DNA of 64,000 nucleotides from positions 1,360,001 through 1,424,000 of the forward strand of contig NZ_CP103965.1 in NCBI RefSeq assembly GCF_024970185.1. The letters are read 5' to 3'. Positions 1-8,471 of this stretch are shown here, piece after piece; position 1 is the stretch's first letter; each line of letters begins with the position of its first letter. Below the pieces are notes generated by a model that saw only the letters and a list, made by a program, of their open reading frames with translations, ran no database searches and had not been told where the DNA came from. The stretch comes from Pseudomonas sp. N3-W (GTDB lineage Bacteria > Pseudomonadota > Gammaproteobacteria > Pseudomonadales > Pseudomonadaceae). A program made the position numbers and the translations under genes.

Positions 1-63
1 GGCCAGTTGATCGTCGGCAGTTCCGTCATCAGTGCCGGTATCTACGCCCAGGATCAACTCTAG
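1..63 (+). CDS. 3' end of lambda gpI-like tail assembly protein (partial)
   Basis: An open frame enters from the left edge and stops at TAG 61-63, leaving 20 residues ending in AGIYAQDQL. It lies directly before the tip protein J gene, where lambda-like tails carry the gpI tail assembly protein. The hydrophobic, glycine-rich tail fits that family, but the fragment is too short to prove it. Confidence 0.5.
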   Translation, partial: GQLIVGSSVISAGIYAQDQL

Positions 64-90
64 CGCCTCATGTTTTATTGACGTCCACCC

Positions 91-114
91 AGCCCGCCTT
101 GAGCGGGTTTTATT
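91..114 (+). terminator. Hairpin plus T-run just upstream of the J ribosome binding site
   Basis: CCCGC (93-97) pairs with GCGGG (103-107), extendable by A-T and G-T pairs, followed by TTTTATTT. The ribosome binding site and ATG of the tip protein follow within 20 bases. It may be a weak terminator or a transcript-processing or insulating hairpin. Confidence 0.5.
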
Positions 115-131
115 TCGCCTGAAGGAAAGCC

Positions 132-3100
132 ATGACTGACCTCATTCTCGCTGGCAGCAAAGGTGGCGGCGCCAAGCCGCGCCCCTCCGTGGAGGCGCCA
201 GACAGCCTGCAAAGCACGGCTTACGCTCGTATCCTCGATCTCGTCAGCGAAGGTGAGATTGTCGGTCTGAAAAACGATACACGCTCGGTATTTCTGGACG
301 AAACGCCGCTGGCCAACGAAGACGGCAGCTTGAACTTCAACGGTGTGACCCTCGATGTTCGCACCGGTAGCCAGGACCAGGCGCACATCCCCGGTTTTCC
401 TGCAGTGGAAAACGAAACGGCGGCAGGCGTTGAACTACGCAGCGATCAACCCTGGAGCAAGGCTTTCACCAATCTGCAACTGTCTGCCGTGCGTATTCGC
501 CTCGCGGTGTCGCGACTGGCCCAAACGGATACCAGCAACGGCGACACCAACGGTTATACGGTCCAGTACGCCATCGACCTCGCCACCGATGGCGGCGCCT
601 TCGTTCAAGTACTGACGACAGCGTTCAGTGGCAAGACCACCACCAAGTATGAGCGTTCTCACCGTATCGACCTGCCGGTTGCCAAAAGCGGCTGGACAGT
701 GCGGGTTCGTCGTTTGACGCCGAACTCCGCCAGTGGCGCTATCGCCGACACCACCAGCGTCGAATCGAGCACCGAAGTGATCGATGCCAAGCTGCGCTAT
801 CCGGGCTCGGCCATTATCGGTCTGCAATTCGATGCCTCACAGTTCCAGTCGATTCCGTCCCGTTCCTTTGAACTGCTGGGCCGAATCATTCGCGTGCCGA
901 GCAACTACGACCCGCTGAGCCGCGTCTACACCGGCGTATGGGATGGCACATTCAAATCCGCCTGGACTGATAACCCGGCGTGGATCTATTACGACCTGCT
1001 GCTGCACCCACGTTATGGCCTGGGCCATCTGCTCAATGCCGGCCAGGTCGACAAGTGGGAGCTGTACCGCATCGGCCAGTACTGCGACCAACCCGTCTCC
1101 GACGGCAAGGGAGGCACCGAGCCGCGCTTCACCTGCAACCTGTACCTGTCGGTGCGTGCCGATGCATTGAAAGTGCTGCAAGACCTGGCCACCACGTTCC
1201 GGGGTATGTCGTACTGGGGTGCCGGTTCGGTCATGGCCGTGGCCGACATGCCGGAAGACCCGGTCTACACCTATTCCAATGCCAACGTCATCGACGGCAA
1301 GTTCAGTTACGGCGGATCGGCAAAAAAGACCCGCTTCACCGTGGCGTTGGTCAGCTGGAATGATCCGACCGACTTCTACCGGCAGAAAGTCCAATACGTC
1401 GACGACGCCGAGGGTATTGCCCGTTACGGCGTGCAACAGACCGAAATCAGCGCCACCGGCTGCACCTCCCAGGCTCAGGCTCAGCGGATCGGTAAATGGG
1501 CGCTGCTGACCAATCGTCTGGAAACCGAAAGCGTCACCTTTGCTGTCGGTCTGGACGGAACGCTGGCGCGCCCGGGCCAGATCATTCGGGTGGCCGATAA
1601 TGACCGCGCTGGTCGGCGAATTGGTGGCCGGCTGCGCGACTCGACCCTCAATACGTTGAACCTTGATGCGCACGTCACTGCCGCGGCGGGAGACACCATC
1701 ACGTTGGTCATGCCGACCGGCAAGGCCGTATCGCGAGTGATTCAGTCGGTGGACATCAGCGGTGAAATCCAGCGTGTAGTCCTGACCCAGGCACTGAGCG
1801 AGCTGCCACCAGCCCAGTCGATGTGGGCCATCGACTCACCAACCTTGGCCACGCAGCAGTTTCGCGTGTTGTCGATTGCCGAGGATTTCACCGATAAAGA
1901 AATCAAGTACAGCATCAGCGCCGTTAAGCATGTGCCGAGCAAGTACGGCGCCATCGACAACGGCTCGCGTATCGAGCGTCCACCCGTCACAGTCATTCCG
2001 CCTGGCGTTCAGGCGCCGCCGGCCTCGGTCACGATCAGCAACAACCACTTCGTCGATCAAGGCAGTGCAGTCGGAGTGATGACCATCGAGTGGGCTCGTC
2101 CGGCAAACGGCATCGCCTTCGAGGTTTACTGGCGCAAGAACGACAGCGAGTGGGTATTTGCCGGACGCACCGGCGGTACGTCGATGGAGGTGCGAGGTAT
2201 TTACGCCGGTCGCTATGTGGCAAAAGTACGGGCAATCAACGCGCTGGACATCGGCTCGGTCTACGCGACCTCGGTGGAAACCCGGCTTTCTGGCAAAACC
2301 ACACCGCCGCCATCGGTGACTTTCCTGAAGGCTGACAGCCTGCTGTTTGGTATCGGTTTGAAGTGGGAGTTTCCAGCGGGCGCCGAAGACACTCAGCGAA
2401 CAGAGATCTGGAACAACAAGGTCAACGACCTGGCCACCGCCGAGAAGCTGGCCGATTTCGCCTATCCGCAGGCGAATCACGATATGCAGAACATCGTGCC
2501 CGGCACGAGTCTGTTTTTCTGGGCGCGCCTGGTAGATCGCACTGGCAACGTCGGGCCATGGTTCCCGGCGGTCAACGGCATCAACGGCCAGTCGAGTTCT
2601 GATCAGTCCGAGTACGACAAGTATTTCAGGGACAAGATCGGCAAGGGCGCACTCTACCAAAGCTTGCGCGAGGAAATTGAGCTGATCTCCGGCGATGGGC
2701 CGGAGTCGGTCAATGAGCGGCTTAAAGAGGCGAAGGCGGAGCTTGAAGGGCTGCTCGGCCAGATCACTGGTGCCGAGGCCTACGATCCAGAGAAACCGTA
2801 TTCAGCCGGCCAGTTCGTGCGCCAGGGCGAGCATCTCTACCAGGCGATTGACGCCGTGCCGGCCGGCATCACGCCGCCGAACGCCGTGTACTGGAAGGAC
2901 ATCGGCACGATCCTGCAAACGACCAACGCGCTCGCCCAACAGGTGGCGTTGGTGGCAACCAAGATCGAGGAGATTGACGGCCAGATCGTTGCGACTGCTA
3001 CCTCGGTCGAGGCGCTGCGTTCCGCTGCTCGGGGTGATGATGGTGCGGGCGATCTGGCTGGGGCGGTGAAGGGCTGGCAGTCGACCGCAGATATCGCGGT

Positions 3101-4013
3101 CGAGAGACGCACACGCGCCACGGAAAACGAGGCGATGTCGCAGCAACTGACAACGCTCGGCGCGCAGGTCGGGGAAAACAAGTCCGGGCTGACTGTGCTG
3201 GAGCAGGTGGTGGCGACGAATCAGGAGACGGCGGCCACCCAGGTAACGCAGCTCAAAAGTGAGATCGCTGCTCAAGCAAACAAGATTGCTGGCCAGGCCC
3301 TGGCCATTACCGGCCTCGACACCAAGGTCACCAGTCTGGACGGTCAGGTCACGGCGCAGTCCTCGAGTAACGAATCACTGCGCGCCTCCGTGCGTGGCGA
3401 CGACGGGGCCGGCGATCTGGCATCTGCCGTAAAGTCCTGGGAGTCAACGGCGAGTTTCACCGCCGAGAAGCGCGTTCAGGCCACGGCCAACGAAGCGCAG
3501 GCCAGAACGTCGGAGTTGTTGCAATCCAGCATCGGCCAGACCAACGCCTCGGTTCAGCAGGTGAGCCAGACGCTGGTCAACGTCAACGGCAAGGTGTCGG
3601 CCATGACCACCATCAAGGCCCAGACCATCGCCGGTGGGAGGAAAGTGGTCGCGGGCCTGTCGCTGGGCTCCGATTGTGAAACGTCGGAGTTTTTGGCCTT
3701 CGCCCAGCGCTTCGCTGTGGTGGATGAGGTGTCCGGTCAGATCGTAACGCCGCTGGTTGTTGAGGGCGGTCAGGTGTTCATCAATGCCGCACTGATCAAT
3801 ACGGCGTTCATCAAAGAGCTGGTGCTCGGCATGACGCTTCGGTCTGCGGCCCTGAACTCTCAAGGACTGCCGTTGCTGGAAATCAACTTGCCGGCCGGGA
3901 CGCTGACGCTTCGTGGACAAACGGCTGATGGCTCGATGTTGCTCAACAACTACGGGATGTTTGCCTATGACGGCAATTACGTGGAACGCGCTGCGTTCGG
4001 GAAGATTGGTTAA
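132..4013 (+). CDS. Tail tip / host specificity protein J (lambda-like)
   Basis: This 1293-residue protein is the central tip protein of a flexible siphovirus-like tail. It forms the distal hub and, with the side fibres, contacts the target surface. The N-terminal half has the usual J features: a start rich in small residues (LAGSKGGGAKPRPSVE), the early SLQSTAYARILDLVSEGEI stretch, and the region with WIYYDLLLHPRYGLG. Fibronectin-like beta segments follow around residues 630-800. A long helical, coiled-coil-like region with two copies of a RGDDGAGDLA-type unit lies at about 960-1120. The C-terminal end resembles the DUF1983 domain common at J C-termini. A RBS (GAAGGAAAG) lies before the ATG. 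Length is close to lambda J (about 1130). Product class is confident; receptor unknown. Confidence 0.93.
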   Translation: MTDLILAGSKGGGAKPRPSVEAPDSLQSTAYARILDLVSEGEIVGLKNDTRSVFLDETPLANEDGSLNFNGVTLDVRTGSQDQAHIPGFPAVENETAAGVELRSDQPWSKAFTNLQLSAVRIRLAVSRLAQTDTSNGDTNGYTVQYAIDLATDGGAFVQVLTTAFSGKTTTKYERSHRIDLPVAKSGWTVRVRRLTPNSASGAIADTTSVESSTEVIDAKLRYPGSAIIGLQFDASQFQSIPSRSFELLGRIIRVPSNYDPLSRVYTGVWDGTFKSAWTDNPAWIYYDLLLHPRYGLGHLLNAGQVDKWELYRIGQYCDQPVSDGKGGTEPRFTCNLYLSVRADALKVLQDLATTFRGMSYWGAGSVMAVADMPEDPVYTYSNANVIDGKFSYGGSAKKTRFTVALVSWNDPTDFYRQKVQYVDDAEGIARYGVQQTEISATGCTSQAQAQRIGKWALLTNRLETESVTFAVGLDGTLARPGQIIRVADNDRAGRRIGGRLRDSTLNTLNLDAHVTAAAGDTITLVMPTGKAVSRVIQSVDISGEIQRVVLTQALSELPPAQSMWAIDSPTLATQQFRVLSIAEDFTDKEIKYSISAVKHVPSKYGAIDNGSRIERPPVTVIPPGVQAPPASVTISNNHFVDQGSAVGVMTIEWARPANGIAFEVYWRKNDSEWVFAGRTGGTSMEVRGIYAGRYVAKVRAINALDIGSVYATSVETRLSGKTTPPPSVTFLKADSLLFGIGLKWEFPAGAEDTQRTEIWNNKVNDLATAEKLADFAYPQANHDMQNIVPGTSLFFWARLVDRTGNVGPWFPAVNGINGQSSSDQSEYDKYFRDKIGKGALYQSLREEIELISGDGPESVNERLKEAKAELEGLLGQITGAEAYDPEKPYSAGQFVRQGEHLYQAIDAVPAGITPPNAVYWKDIGTILQTTNALAQQVALVATKIEEIDGQIVATATSVEALRSAARGDDGAGDLAGAVKGWQSTADIAVERRTRATENEAMSQQLTTLGAQVGENKSGLTVLEQVVATNQETAATQVTQLKSEIAAQANKIAGQALAITGLDTKVTSLDGQVTAQSSSNESLRASVRGDDGAGDLASAVKSWESTASFTAEKRVQATANEAQARTSELLQSSIGQTNASVQQVSQTLVNVNGKVSAMTTIKAQTIAGGRKVVAGLSLGSDCETSEFLAFAQRFAVVDEVSGQIVTPLVVEGGQVFINAALINTAFIKELVLGMTLRSAALNSQGLPLLEINLPAGTLTLRGQTADGSMLLNNYGMFAYDGNYVERAAFGKIG

Positions 4014-4309
4014 TGGTTTACTACGGGGCAAGGACAAGAAACGCAGCAGGCGCAGTAACGCTCGACACTTCAACGATGACGGTCCGATCCATTTTGACAA
4101 AACAAGTGACCGTTCCCCCCATCACCAGCGACTTCACCAGTTTCATCAACATGCCGGAGATCACCGCGCAATCGTTTGTGTGCGTGACGCTTGCCAGTCA
4201 AACGAGTGAAGGGGCGGCACTCCCTTCGGTTTTTTGGTCGCCCGGTCAGCTCAGGGTCAGGCGTGGGCAGGGCATTGTGCTCAATGTGTTTATCCTGACC
4301 TATCAATAG
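4013..4309 (+). CDS. Small conserved-position phage tail protein, function unknown
   Basis: This 98-residue protein starts at an ATG that shares its A with the TAA stop of J, so translational coupling is likely. It has no signal peptide or membrane segment and contains alternating beta-like stretches. The place between J and the side-fibre genes suggests an accessory tip or fibre protein. I do not recognise the family. Confidence 0.65.
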   Translation: MVYYGARTRNAAGAVTLDTSTMTVRSILTKQVTVPPITSDFTSFINMPEITAQSFVCVTLASQTSEGAALPSVFWSPGQLRVRRGQGIVLNVFILTYQ

Positions 4310-4317
4310 GAGTGGTC

Positions 4318-5043
4318 ATGACTTACGGCTTCAGGTCACGCAATGGACTGAACCTGTTCCAGATCGACAGCGAAAACAGAGTTTTGAACGTAGCCGCGTC
4401 GGGTAGTTACACGATCGGCAAGCCAGCCTGGGCGCCGAAGACAATTACTCAGGCAGTGATTACATACCCGGCGGCAATCACAACCACGGAAGCCCCCCAT
4501 GTATTCCTCAATCCAACGAACCAGGGCATGTACCACACGCTGATGCACACCGGTGGCCCCGGTAACTGGACCGGGTTTTACTTCTTGTTGCAGTTGATGC
4601 CGCCATTCAACAGCTCGGATTGCAGCGGCAAATGGTTGGTGGCGACATTCCGTTCCACATCACCCCCCAATCAGTACGACCTTCGGCTGCGCAATGCGGC
4701 AGGTGAGCAGATATTCGTCGGCGCCGACAACTTGCTGCTGATGACCGGATTCCCGGTCAATGAGGGGTGGTCACACGATAGCCGTGGCCAATCGCAGTCC
4801 GGTGTGATGTGGAGCGGCTTTCAGATGCCGTGGACTGGCTCGTTTGATGATTACTTTCTTGCCTCCACCTTGCTGGGTGGGAAAAGCTATAACGGCAACA
4901 CCGCGCGTGAAACGCCCTGCGGATTTCATGCCGGTGTGCGCAATACCTTGAATGGCTACATGGGTGCGCTGATCGGGACGGAAACGGGCTTCGACAAGAA
5001 CGGCAGAACCACATTCGCAGCCAGGCCAATGCGGCCGCTGTAA
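4318..5043 (+). CDS. Putative tail tip accessory protein, lambda-like unit
   Basis: This 241-residue protein begins MTYGFRSRNGLNLFQID. The frame is open from 4234, but I start at ATG 4318 because AGGAG lies 7 bases upstream and the earlier part overlaps the previous gene out of frame. The opening resembles small phage proteins found next to J in Pseudomonas prophages (a DUF6453-like start; this is recall, not a search). It is rich in aromatic residues and glycine, consistent with a beta-rich surface protein. A fibre-tip or decoration role is inferred from position only. Confidence 0.65.
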   Translation: MTYGFRSRNGLNLFQIDSENRVLNVAASGSYTIGKPAWAPKTITQAVITYPAAITTTEAPHVFLNPTNQGMYHTLMHTGGPGNWTGFYFLLQLMPPFNSSDCSGKWLVATFRSTSPPNQYDLRLRNAAGEQIFVGADNLLLMTGFPVNEGWSHDSRGQSQSGVMWSGFQMPWTGSFDDYFLASTLLGGKSYNGNTARETPCGFHAGVRNTLNGYMGALIGTETGFDKNGRTTFAARPMRPL

Positions 5044-5061
5044 AACTGAAAATTACCCAAG

Positions 5062-5085
5062 GCCCGCCCAGTGCGGGCTTTTTAT
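5062..5085 (+). terminator. Hairpin plus T-run upstream of the F-type fibre gene
   Basis: GCCCGC (5062-5067) pairs with GCGGGC (5073-5078) around a 5-base loop, followed by TTTTTATT. The ribosome binding site GGAGG and the ATG at 5101 follow within 23 bases. It may be an attenuating terminator between tail genes. Confidence 0.6.
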
Positions 5086-5100
5086 TGTCTGGAGGAACCC

Positions 5101-5880
5101 ATGGCTTCCTGGTTCACAGAAGGAAATGTAGCCGTCACCAACGGCTCAACAGTCGTCACTGGCACCAATACCAAGTTTTCCAACTGCCGGTCGGGCGATA
5201 TGTTTGTAGGGCCTGACAGCGCTATTTATCAAGTGACCAATCCGTCGAGCGATACAGCGGTGTCAATCTCACCGGCTTATCGCGGCGCGACAACGGCAGG
5301 GGCGGTGTACGGCATTGTGCCTGTGAATGGTTACCCCAAAGCGCTGGCTGATGCGGTCAATCAGATGGTTCAGCAGTGGGGCTCGACACTGGCCGGGCTG
5401 GGAGCGGTCTCGACTGAAAATGTCGTTCCCATCGCGAAAGGTGGTACGGGCGCGACGACGGCAGCGGCAGCAAGGACAGCGCTTGAGCTGAAGAGAACCG
5501 CCATCACCGATATCGTCGGCACGGTGGCTCAGTCGGGCGGTGTCCCGACTGGCGCCATTATTGAGTCAGGCAGCACTTCCAGCGGTTCATACACCAAGTT
5601 CGCTGATGGGACGCTGATCAGCATTATTAAAAATGCGGGGCCTTTCCCTGTAGCGGCAAACGCTGCGACGGTAGTGGGCCCTTTTGCAGTCCCTGTGGCG
5701 TTCGCGAGTGGGGATTTCTTTTGCTATGCCGTCGCCGCCCCCTCCGCAACCTACGATACGTCCGGCGTGGTCGGCGCGTACGCGGTATCGCAAACCAGTA
5801 TGTCGTTCGCGTACAGGAACGGCCCGGTCGGGCAAAGCATCGGTAATTTGAAAATTTTGTGTATAGGGAGGTGGTTCTGA
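5101..5880 (+). CDS. Side tail fibre protein of the F-type (lambda-like) tail
   Basis: This 259-residue protein opens with MASWFTEGNVAVTNGSTVVTGT, the start typical of short lambda-group tail fibres that attach to the tip. A PIAKGGTGATTAAAARTAL segment near residues 115-135 is a hallmark of phage fibre shafts. The C-terminal third, beta-rich and ending in IGRWF, is probably the receptor-binding tip. A strong RBS (GGAGG) precedes the ATG. The next gene overlaps its stop by one base and encodes a chaperone-like protein, the usual fibre-chaperone order. Confidence 0.85.
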   Translation: MASWFTEGNVAVTNGSTVVTGTNTKFSNCRSGDMFVGPDSAIYQVTNPSSDTAVSISPAYRGATTAGAVYGIVPVNGYPKALADAVNQMVQQWGSTLAGLGAVSTENVVPIAKGGTGATTAAAARTALELKRTAITDIVGTVAQSGGVPTGAIIESGSTSSGSYTKFADGTLISIIKNAGPFPVAANAATVVGPFAVPVAFASGDFFCYAVAAPSATYDTSGVVGAYAVSQTSMSFAYRNGPVGQSIGNLKILCIGRWF

Positions 5881-6584
5881 TGCGGATCAAATTATGGCCG
5901 ACGCGATGCGATGATGTTTTGCGAATCGAGAAGCGTGGCGACGTGCTGACGGTGAATGGTGAGGTATTTGATTTCACCCGGCTCGCCGACGGCGGCACGC
6001 TGCCAGGCGGTGCGGTCACCAGCAGGTGGTTCATGGGTGACATCGATAGGGTGGACGGGGAAATCAGGTTGGCCATGTTCCTGCCGATCCCGGCGAACTA
6101 CACCCAGGAGCAGGCTTTTCCGGCGCCTCTGGAAAATGTGCCTGATGGCGCCGTAATGCTTCCGCCATCGCCGATCGATACGCCGGCACCGGAGTGGGCA
6201 CCGGTGCAGGGAAGTGTCGGTGCAATCGACTGGACACTGTTGGTTACGGCTGAAATGAAGGCGGCAGCGGCGGCAGCGGCGCAACTGGCCGAGGCCAGAG
6301 CAGAGCTGGCTGCCAAGAGCGCCAGGGCCGGAGGGCAGATTGCCCGTATTCAGGATCGTGTCGACACTCTTGGGTATGGCATCGATGCTGGTGAGGCAAC
6401 TGAAGAGGATGAAGCGGAACAAGCCGCGTTGCAGGTAAGCCTGAAAGCCTGGAAGGCGTACAAGTTTGCCTTGGGCAAAGTCACAGGCCAAGCCACATGG
6501 CCAGTTGGCCCAGTATGGCCCGTTGAACCTGTCGCCCCGGAAATTGAAGCTGCACCGCAGATGGTTGCTGCCAACTCTATTTAA
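5880..6584 (+). CDS. Tail fibre assembly-like protein of the F-type unit
   Basis: ATG 5880 overlaps the TGA of the fibre gene (TGATG), giving 234 residues. The N-terminal part begins MRIKLWPTRCDDVLRIEKRG and resembles a small phage domain of unknown role. An alanine-rich helix spans about residues 120-160. The C-terminal LKAWKAYKFALGKV followed by Pro-Val-Glu-rich sequence resembles the end of Tfa-type chaperones (R/KxYRxALR...P). The family match is by eye. The likely job is folding or trimerising the preceding fibre. Confidence 0.7.
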   Translation: MRIKLWPTRCDDVLRIEKRGDVLTVNGEVFDFTRLADGGTLPGGAVTSRWFMGDIDRVDGEIRLAMFLPIPANYTQEQAFPAPLENVPDGAVMLPPSPIDTPAPEWAPVQGSVGAIDWTLLVTAEMKAAAAAAAQLAEARAELAAKSARAGGQIARIQDRVDTLGYGIDAGEATEEDEAEQAALQVSLKAWKAYKFALGKVTGQATWPVGPVWPVEPVAPEIEAAPQMVAANSI

Positions 6585-6721
6585 TCGAATCAGCCCGATA
6601 CCCGGCCTTGAGCAGGATTTTTTGCCTGAAAAAAGTATGCCATCACGCAATAGCAGCTATGGCAGGCCCTGCCGAACACCTGCGGCAAGGCCGGCGTTTT
6701 GTTCCTGCACATCACAGCGTG

Positions 6722-6964
6722 ATGCAGCGCTACCAGGCCGTCAGTCTCCTACAAAAAACTGTCGGGGCCTGCGTGATCTGCGGCGTGTCCGCAATCATGT
6801 TGCTGTACGCCGCTGGCGTGTCGATCTGGACTGCGTGCGCGTTCGGTTGCCTCACGGCGATGGCCGGGGCGGATGTGGCCATCGGGCTGTATGAGCGCTG
6901 GGCGGCCAAGCGCATTGGTGTTTGTGAAGTGCCGCCGCGAGATTCCAATCCCGATCCACAGTGA
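6722..6964 (+). CDS. Putative holin at the start of the P2-like tailocin
   Basis: Read from ATG 6722 this is an 80-residue protein with two hydrophobic segments: about residues 13-34 (VGACVICGVSAIMLLYAAGV) and 37-58 (WTACAFGCLTAMAGADVAIG). A charged tail rich in Arg, Asp and Pro follows. Holins open the inner membrane so that the endolysin can reach the cell wall. In the P. aeruginosa R-pyocin cluster a holin also opens the operon just before the genes seen next here. The frame is open from 6608, with another ATG at 6659, and no start has a convincing RBS, so the N-terminus is uncertain. Confidence 0.6.
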   Translation: MQRYQAVSLLQKTVGACVICGVSAIMLLYAAGVSIWTACAFGCLTAMAGADVAIGLYERWAAKRIGVCEVPPRDSNPDPQ

Positions 6965-7001
6965 ACCGGCATCCCCGGTCGCCCCGAACAGGAGGCCATG
7001 A

Positions 7002-7514
7002 ATGGCTGTCGCCCTCGAAAAACCTTCGCAACTGGTTGCCGCTATTGCCGAGACGCTGCGTAGCGCGATTCCCGGTTTGAAGGTAGGGAGCCCGCAAGAC
7101 TTCGACAGTACCGGCGACCCGACCTGGGTGCTGATTACGATCGACCATGATGCACCGGGCGAGCGCGCCAATGATGGGCGCATCGCCCACGTTCTCACGG
7201 TGTCGTTGCAGGCCGTGGTTGCCAGTTCGGCACTGGCGGCCTGCGATCTGGCTTGCGACCTGAAAAACCGCGTCGCCGACAATCGCTGGAAACTGCCCGC
7301 AGATCAATGCGACCTGCCGATGACCATCGACGGCTTGCCATCTACGTTCATCAACGCCGCTCGCACCTACAACGCCTGGACCGTCTCATTCATCCAGACG
7401 CTGTACCTCGGTCCGACGTTGCTGGACGACCCGTCGGGCACGCCGAAATACGCCCGTACCTGGGAAGTCTCGAATATCGATGACCCGGACCAATACACGG
7501 CACTTGAGGACTAG
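7002..7514 (+). CDS. Tail terminator-like protein of the P2-like tailocin
   Basis: This 170-residue protein occupies the slot between holin and spike filled by a conserved protein in R-pyocin clusters. The body (about 20-150) has the alternating pattern of tail completion proteins of the Gp37 type: LRSAIPGL, TWVLITIDHD, AHVLTVSLQAVV, WTVSFIQTLYLG. Such proteins cap the tail after the tube reaches full length. An AGGAGG site precedes the ATG. A functional counterpart (19189-19773) begins the Mu-like unit. The terminator role is inferred from pattern and place. Confidence 0.6.
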   Translation: MAVALEKPSQLVAAIAETLRSAIPGLKVGSPQDFDSTGDPTWVLITIDHDAPGERANDGRIAHVLTVSLQAVVASSALAACDLACDLKNRVADNRWKLPADQCDLPMTIDGLPSTFINAARTYNAWTVSFIQTLYLGPTLLDDPSGTPKYARTWEVSNIDDPDQYTALED

Positions 7515-7517
7515 CCC

Positions 7518-8129
7518 ATGTTTGATGAGCTGTTACGGATGCAACTCGGGCCGCTCATCGAGCGCCTGGCCGAGATGGAAACCGAGTTCGAAGACCTGTA
7601 CCGACGCACCGACAGTCTGTGTCGCATCGGCGTTTGTGAATCGGTCGATGCGCCGAGCAACACCTGCAAGGTGCGCCATGGCGAATTGCTCAGTCCTGCC
7701 ATCCGTTTTTTCAATCCGAGCGCCGGGGCGCAGAGCGAGTCGCGGATCCCGTCGGTGGGCGAGCAATGCGTGCTGCTCAATTACGGTGGCGGCGAGGGAG
7801 GCGGCCAGTCGGTTGCGCTGTTCGGCCTCAATGGCGGGCAATTTCCGCCGGCCTCGACGCTGGCTTCGCTGACGCGTCGCACTTATCAGGACGGCAGCGA
7901 ACACAGCTACGACGATGCCAGCCATGTCCTGCACTGGCAAAACGGTCCGGTGACATTCAGCGGTTCTCGCGAGTCGCTTGAACTGAGCATCGGCGCGGCT
8001 CGCCTGGCAATGACGCCCCAGACGATCCAATTGCAACTGGGGGCGGTCGGCTTGCTGATCGATGCGTCCGGTGTACACCTGAGCGGCCCGGTGGTGGATC
8101 ACCAGGGGCGCGTCATCAGTCCTGCCTAA
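7518..8129 (+). CDS. Baseplate spike protein, P2 gpV-like
   Basis: This 203-residue protein follows the preceding gene by 3 bases. GpV trimers form the central spike beneath the tube. The N-terminal helix (LLRMQLGPLIERLAEMETEFEDLYRR), an OB-fold-like region with RIPSVGEQCVLLNYGGGEGG, and a C-terminal run of short beta repeats (LELSIGAARLAMTPQTIQLQ) fit the family. I see no HxH metal motif at the tip, unlike the Mu-like spike at 26454-26963. The W, J and I baseplate genes follow in P2 order. Confidence 0.88.
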   Translation: MFDELLRMQLGPLIERLAEMETEFEDLYRRTDSLCRIGVCESVDAPSNTCKVRHGELLSPAIRFFNPSAGAQSESRIPSVGEQCVLLNYGGGEGGGQSVALFGLNGGQFPPASTLASLTRRTYQDGSEHSYDDASHVLHWQNGPVTFSGSRESLELSIGAARLAMTPQTIQLQLGAVGLLIDASGVHLSGPVVDHQGRVISPA

Positions 8130-8138
8130 GAGTTTTCC

Positions 8139-8471
8139 ATGATCGGAATCGATAGAAACACCGGGGCGACGGTCGACGACTGGCTGCAGTTTGTGCAGCG
8201 CGCCACCCGAGCGTTGACTACCCCGTTGGGCACCCGCCAGAAGCGGCCTTTGTATGGCTCGCTGATCCCGGGGCTGCTGGGTCAGAACCTCGGCGACGAC
8301 GTGCTGATCCTCGCCCAGAGCCACGCCGCACAAGCCTTCTACAACCCGCAGAACGGCATCGACGATTTTCAGCCACACGTCATCGTCGCCAGTCGCCTGG
8401 GTGCCGGGTTGTTGTTGCGTTTCGCCGGCACCTGGAAAAACCGCCAACAGACGTTCGAGGTAAAGGCATGA
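8139..8471 (+). CDS. Baseplate protein, P2 gpW / T4 gp25-like
   Basis: This 110-residue protein contains the gp25-like core LTTPLGTRQKRPLYGSLIPGLLG near residues 24-46. The fold joins the sheath to the baseplate wedge in contractile tails. It sits between V and J as in P2 and the R-pyocin, and its TGA overlaps the ATG of the next gene by 4 bases. Confidence 0.9.
   Translation: MIGIDRNTGATVDDWLQFVQRATRALTTPLGTRQKRPLYGSLIPGLLGQNLGDDVLILAQSHAAQAFYNPQNGIDDFQPHVIVASRLGAGLLLRFAGTWKNRQQTFEVKA

Noticed and set aside
6585..6721. PrtN-type P-box or other activator site before the P2-like unit
   Set aside because: I found no repeated ATTG-GT pattern of the kind described upstream of pyocin genes.
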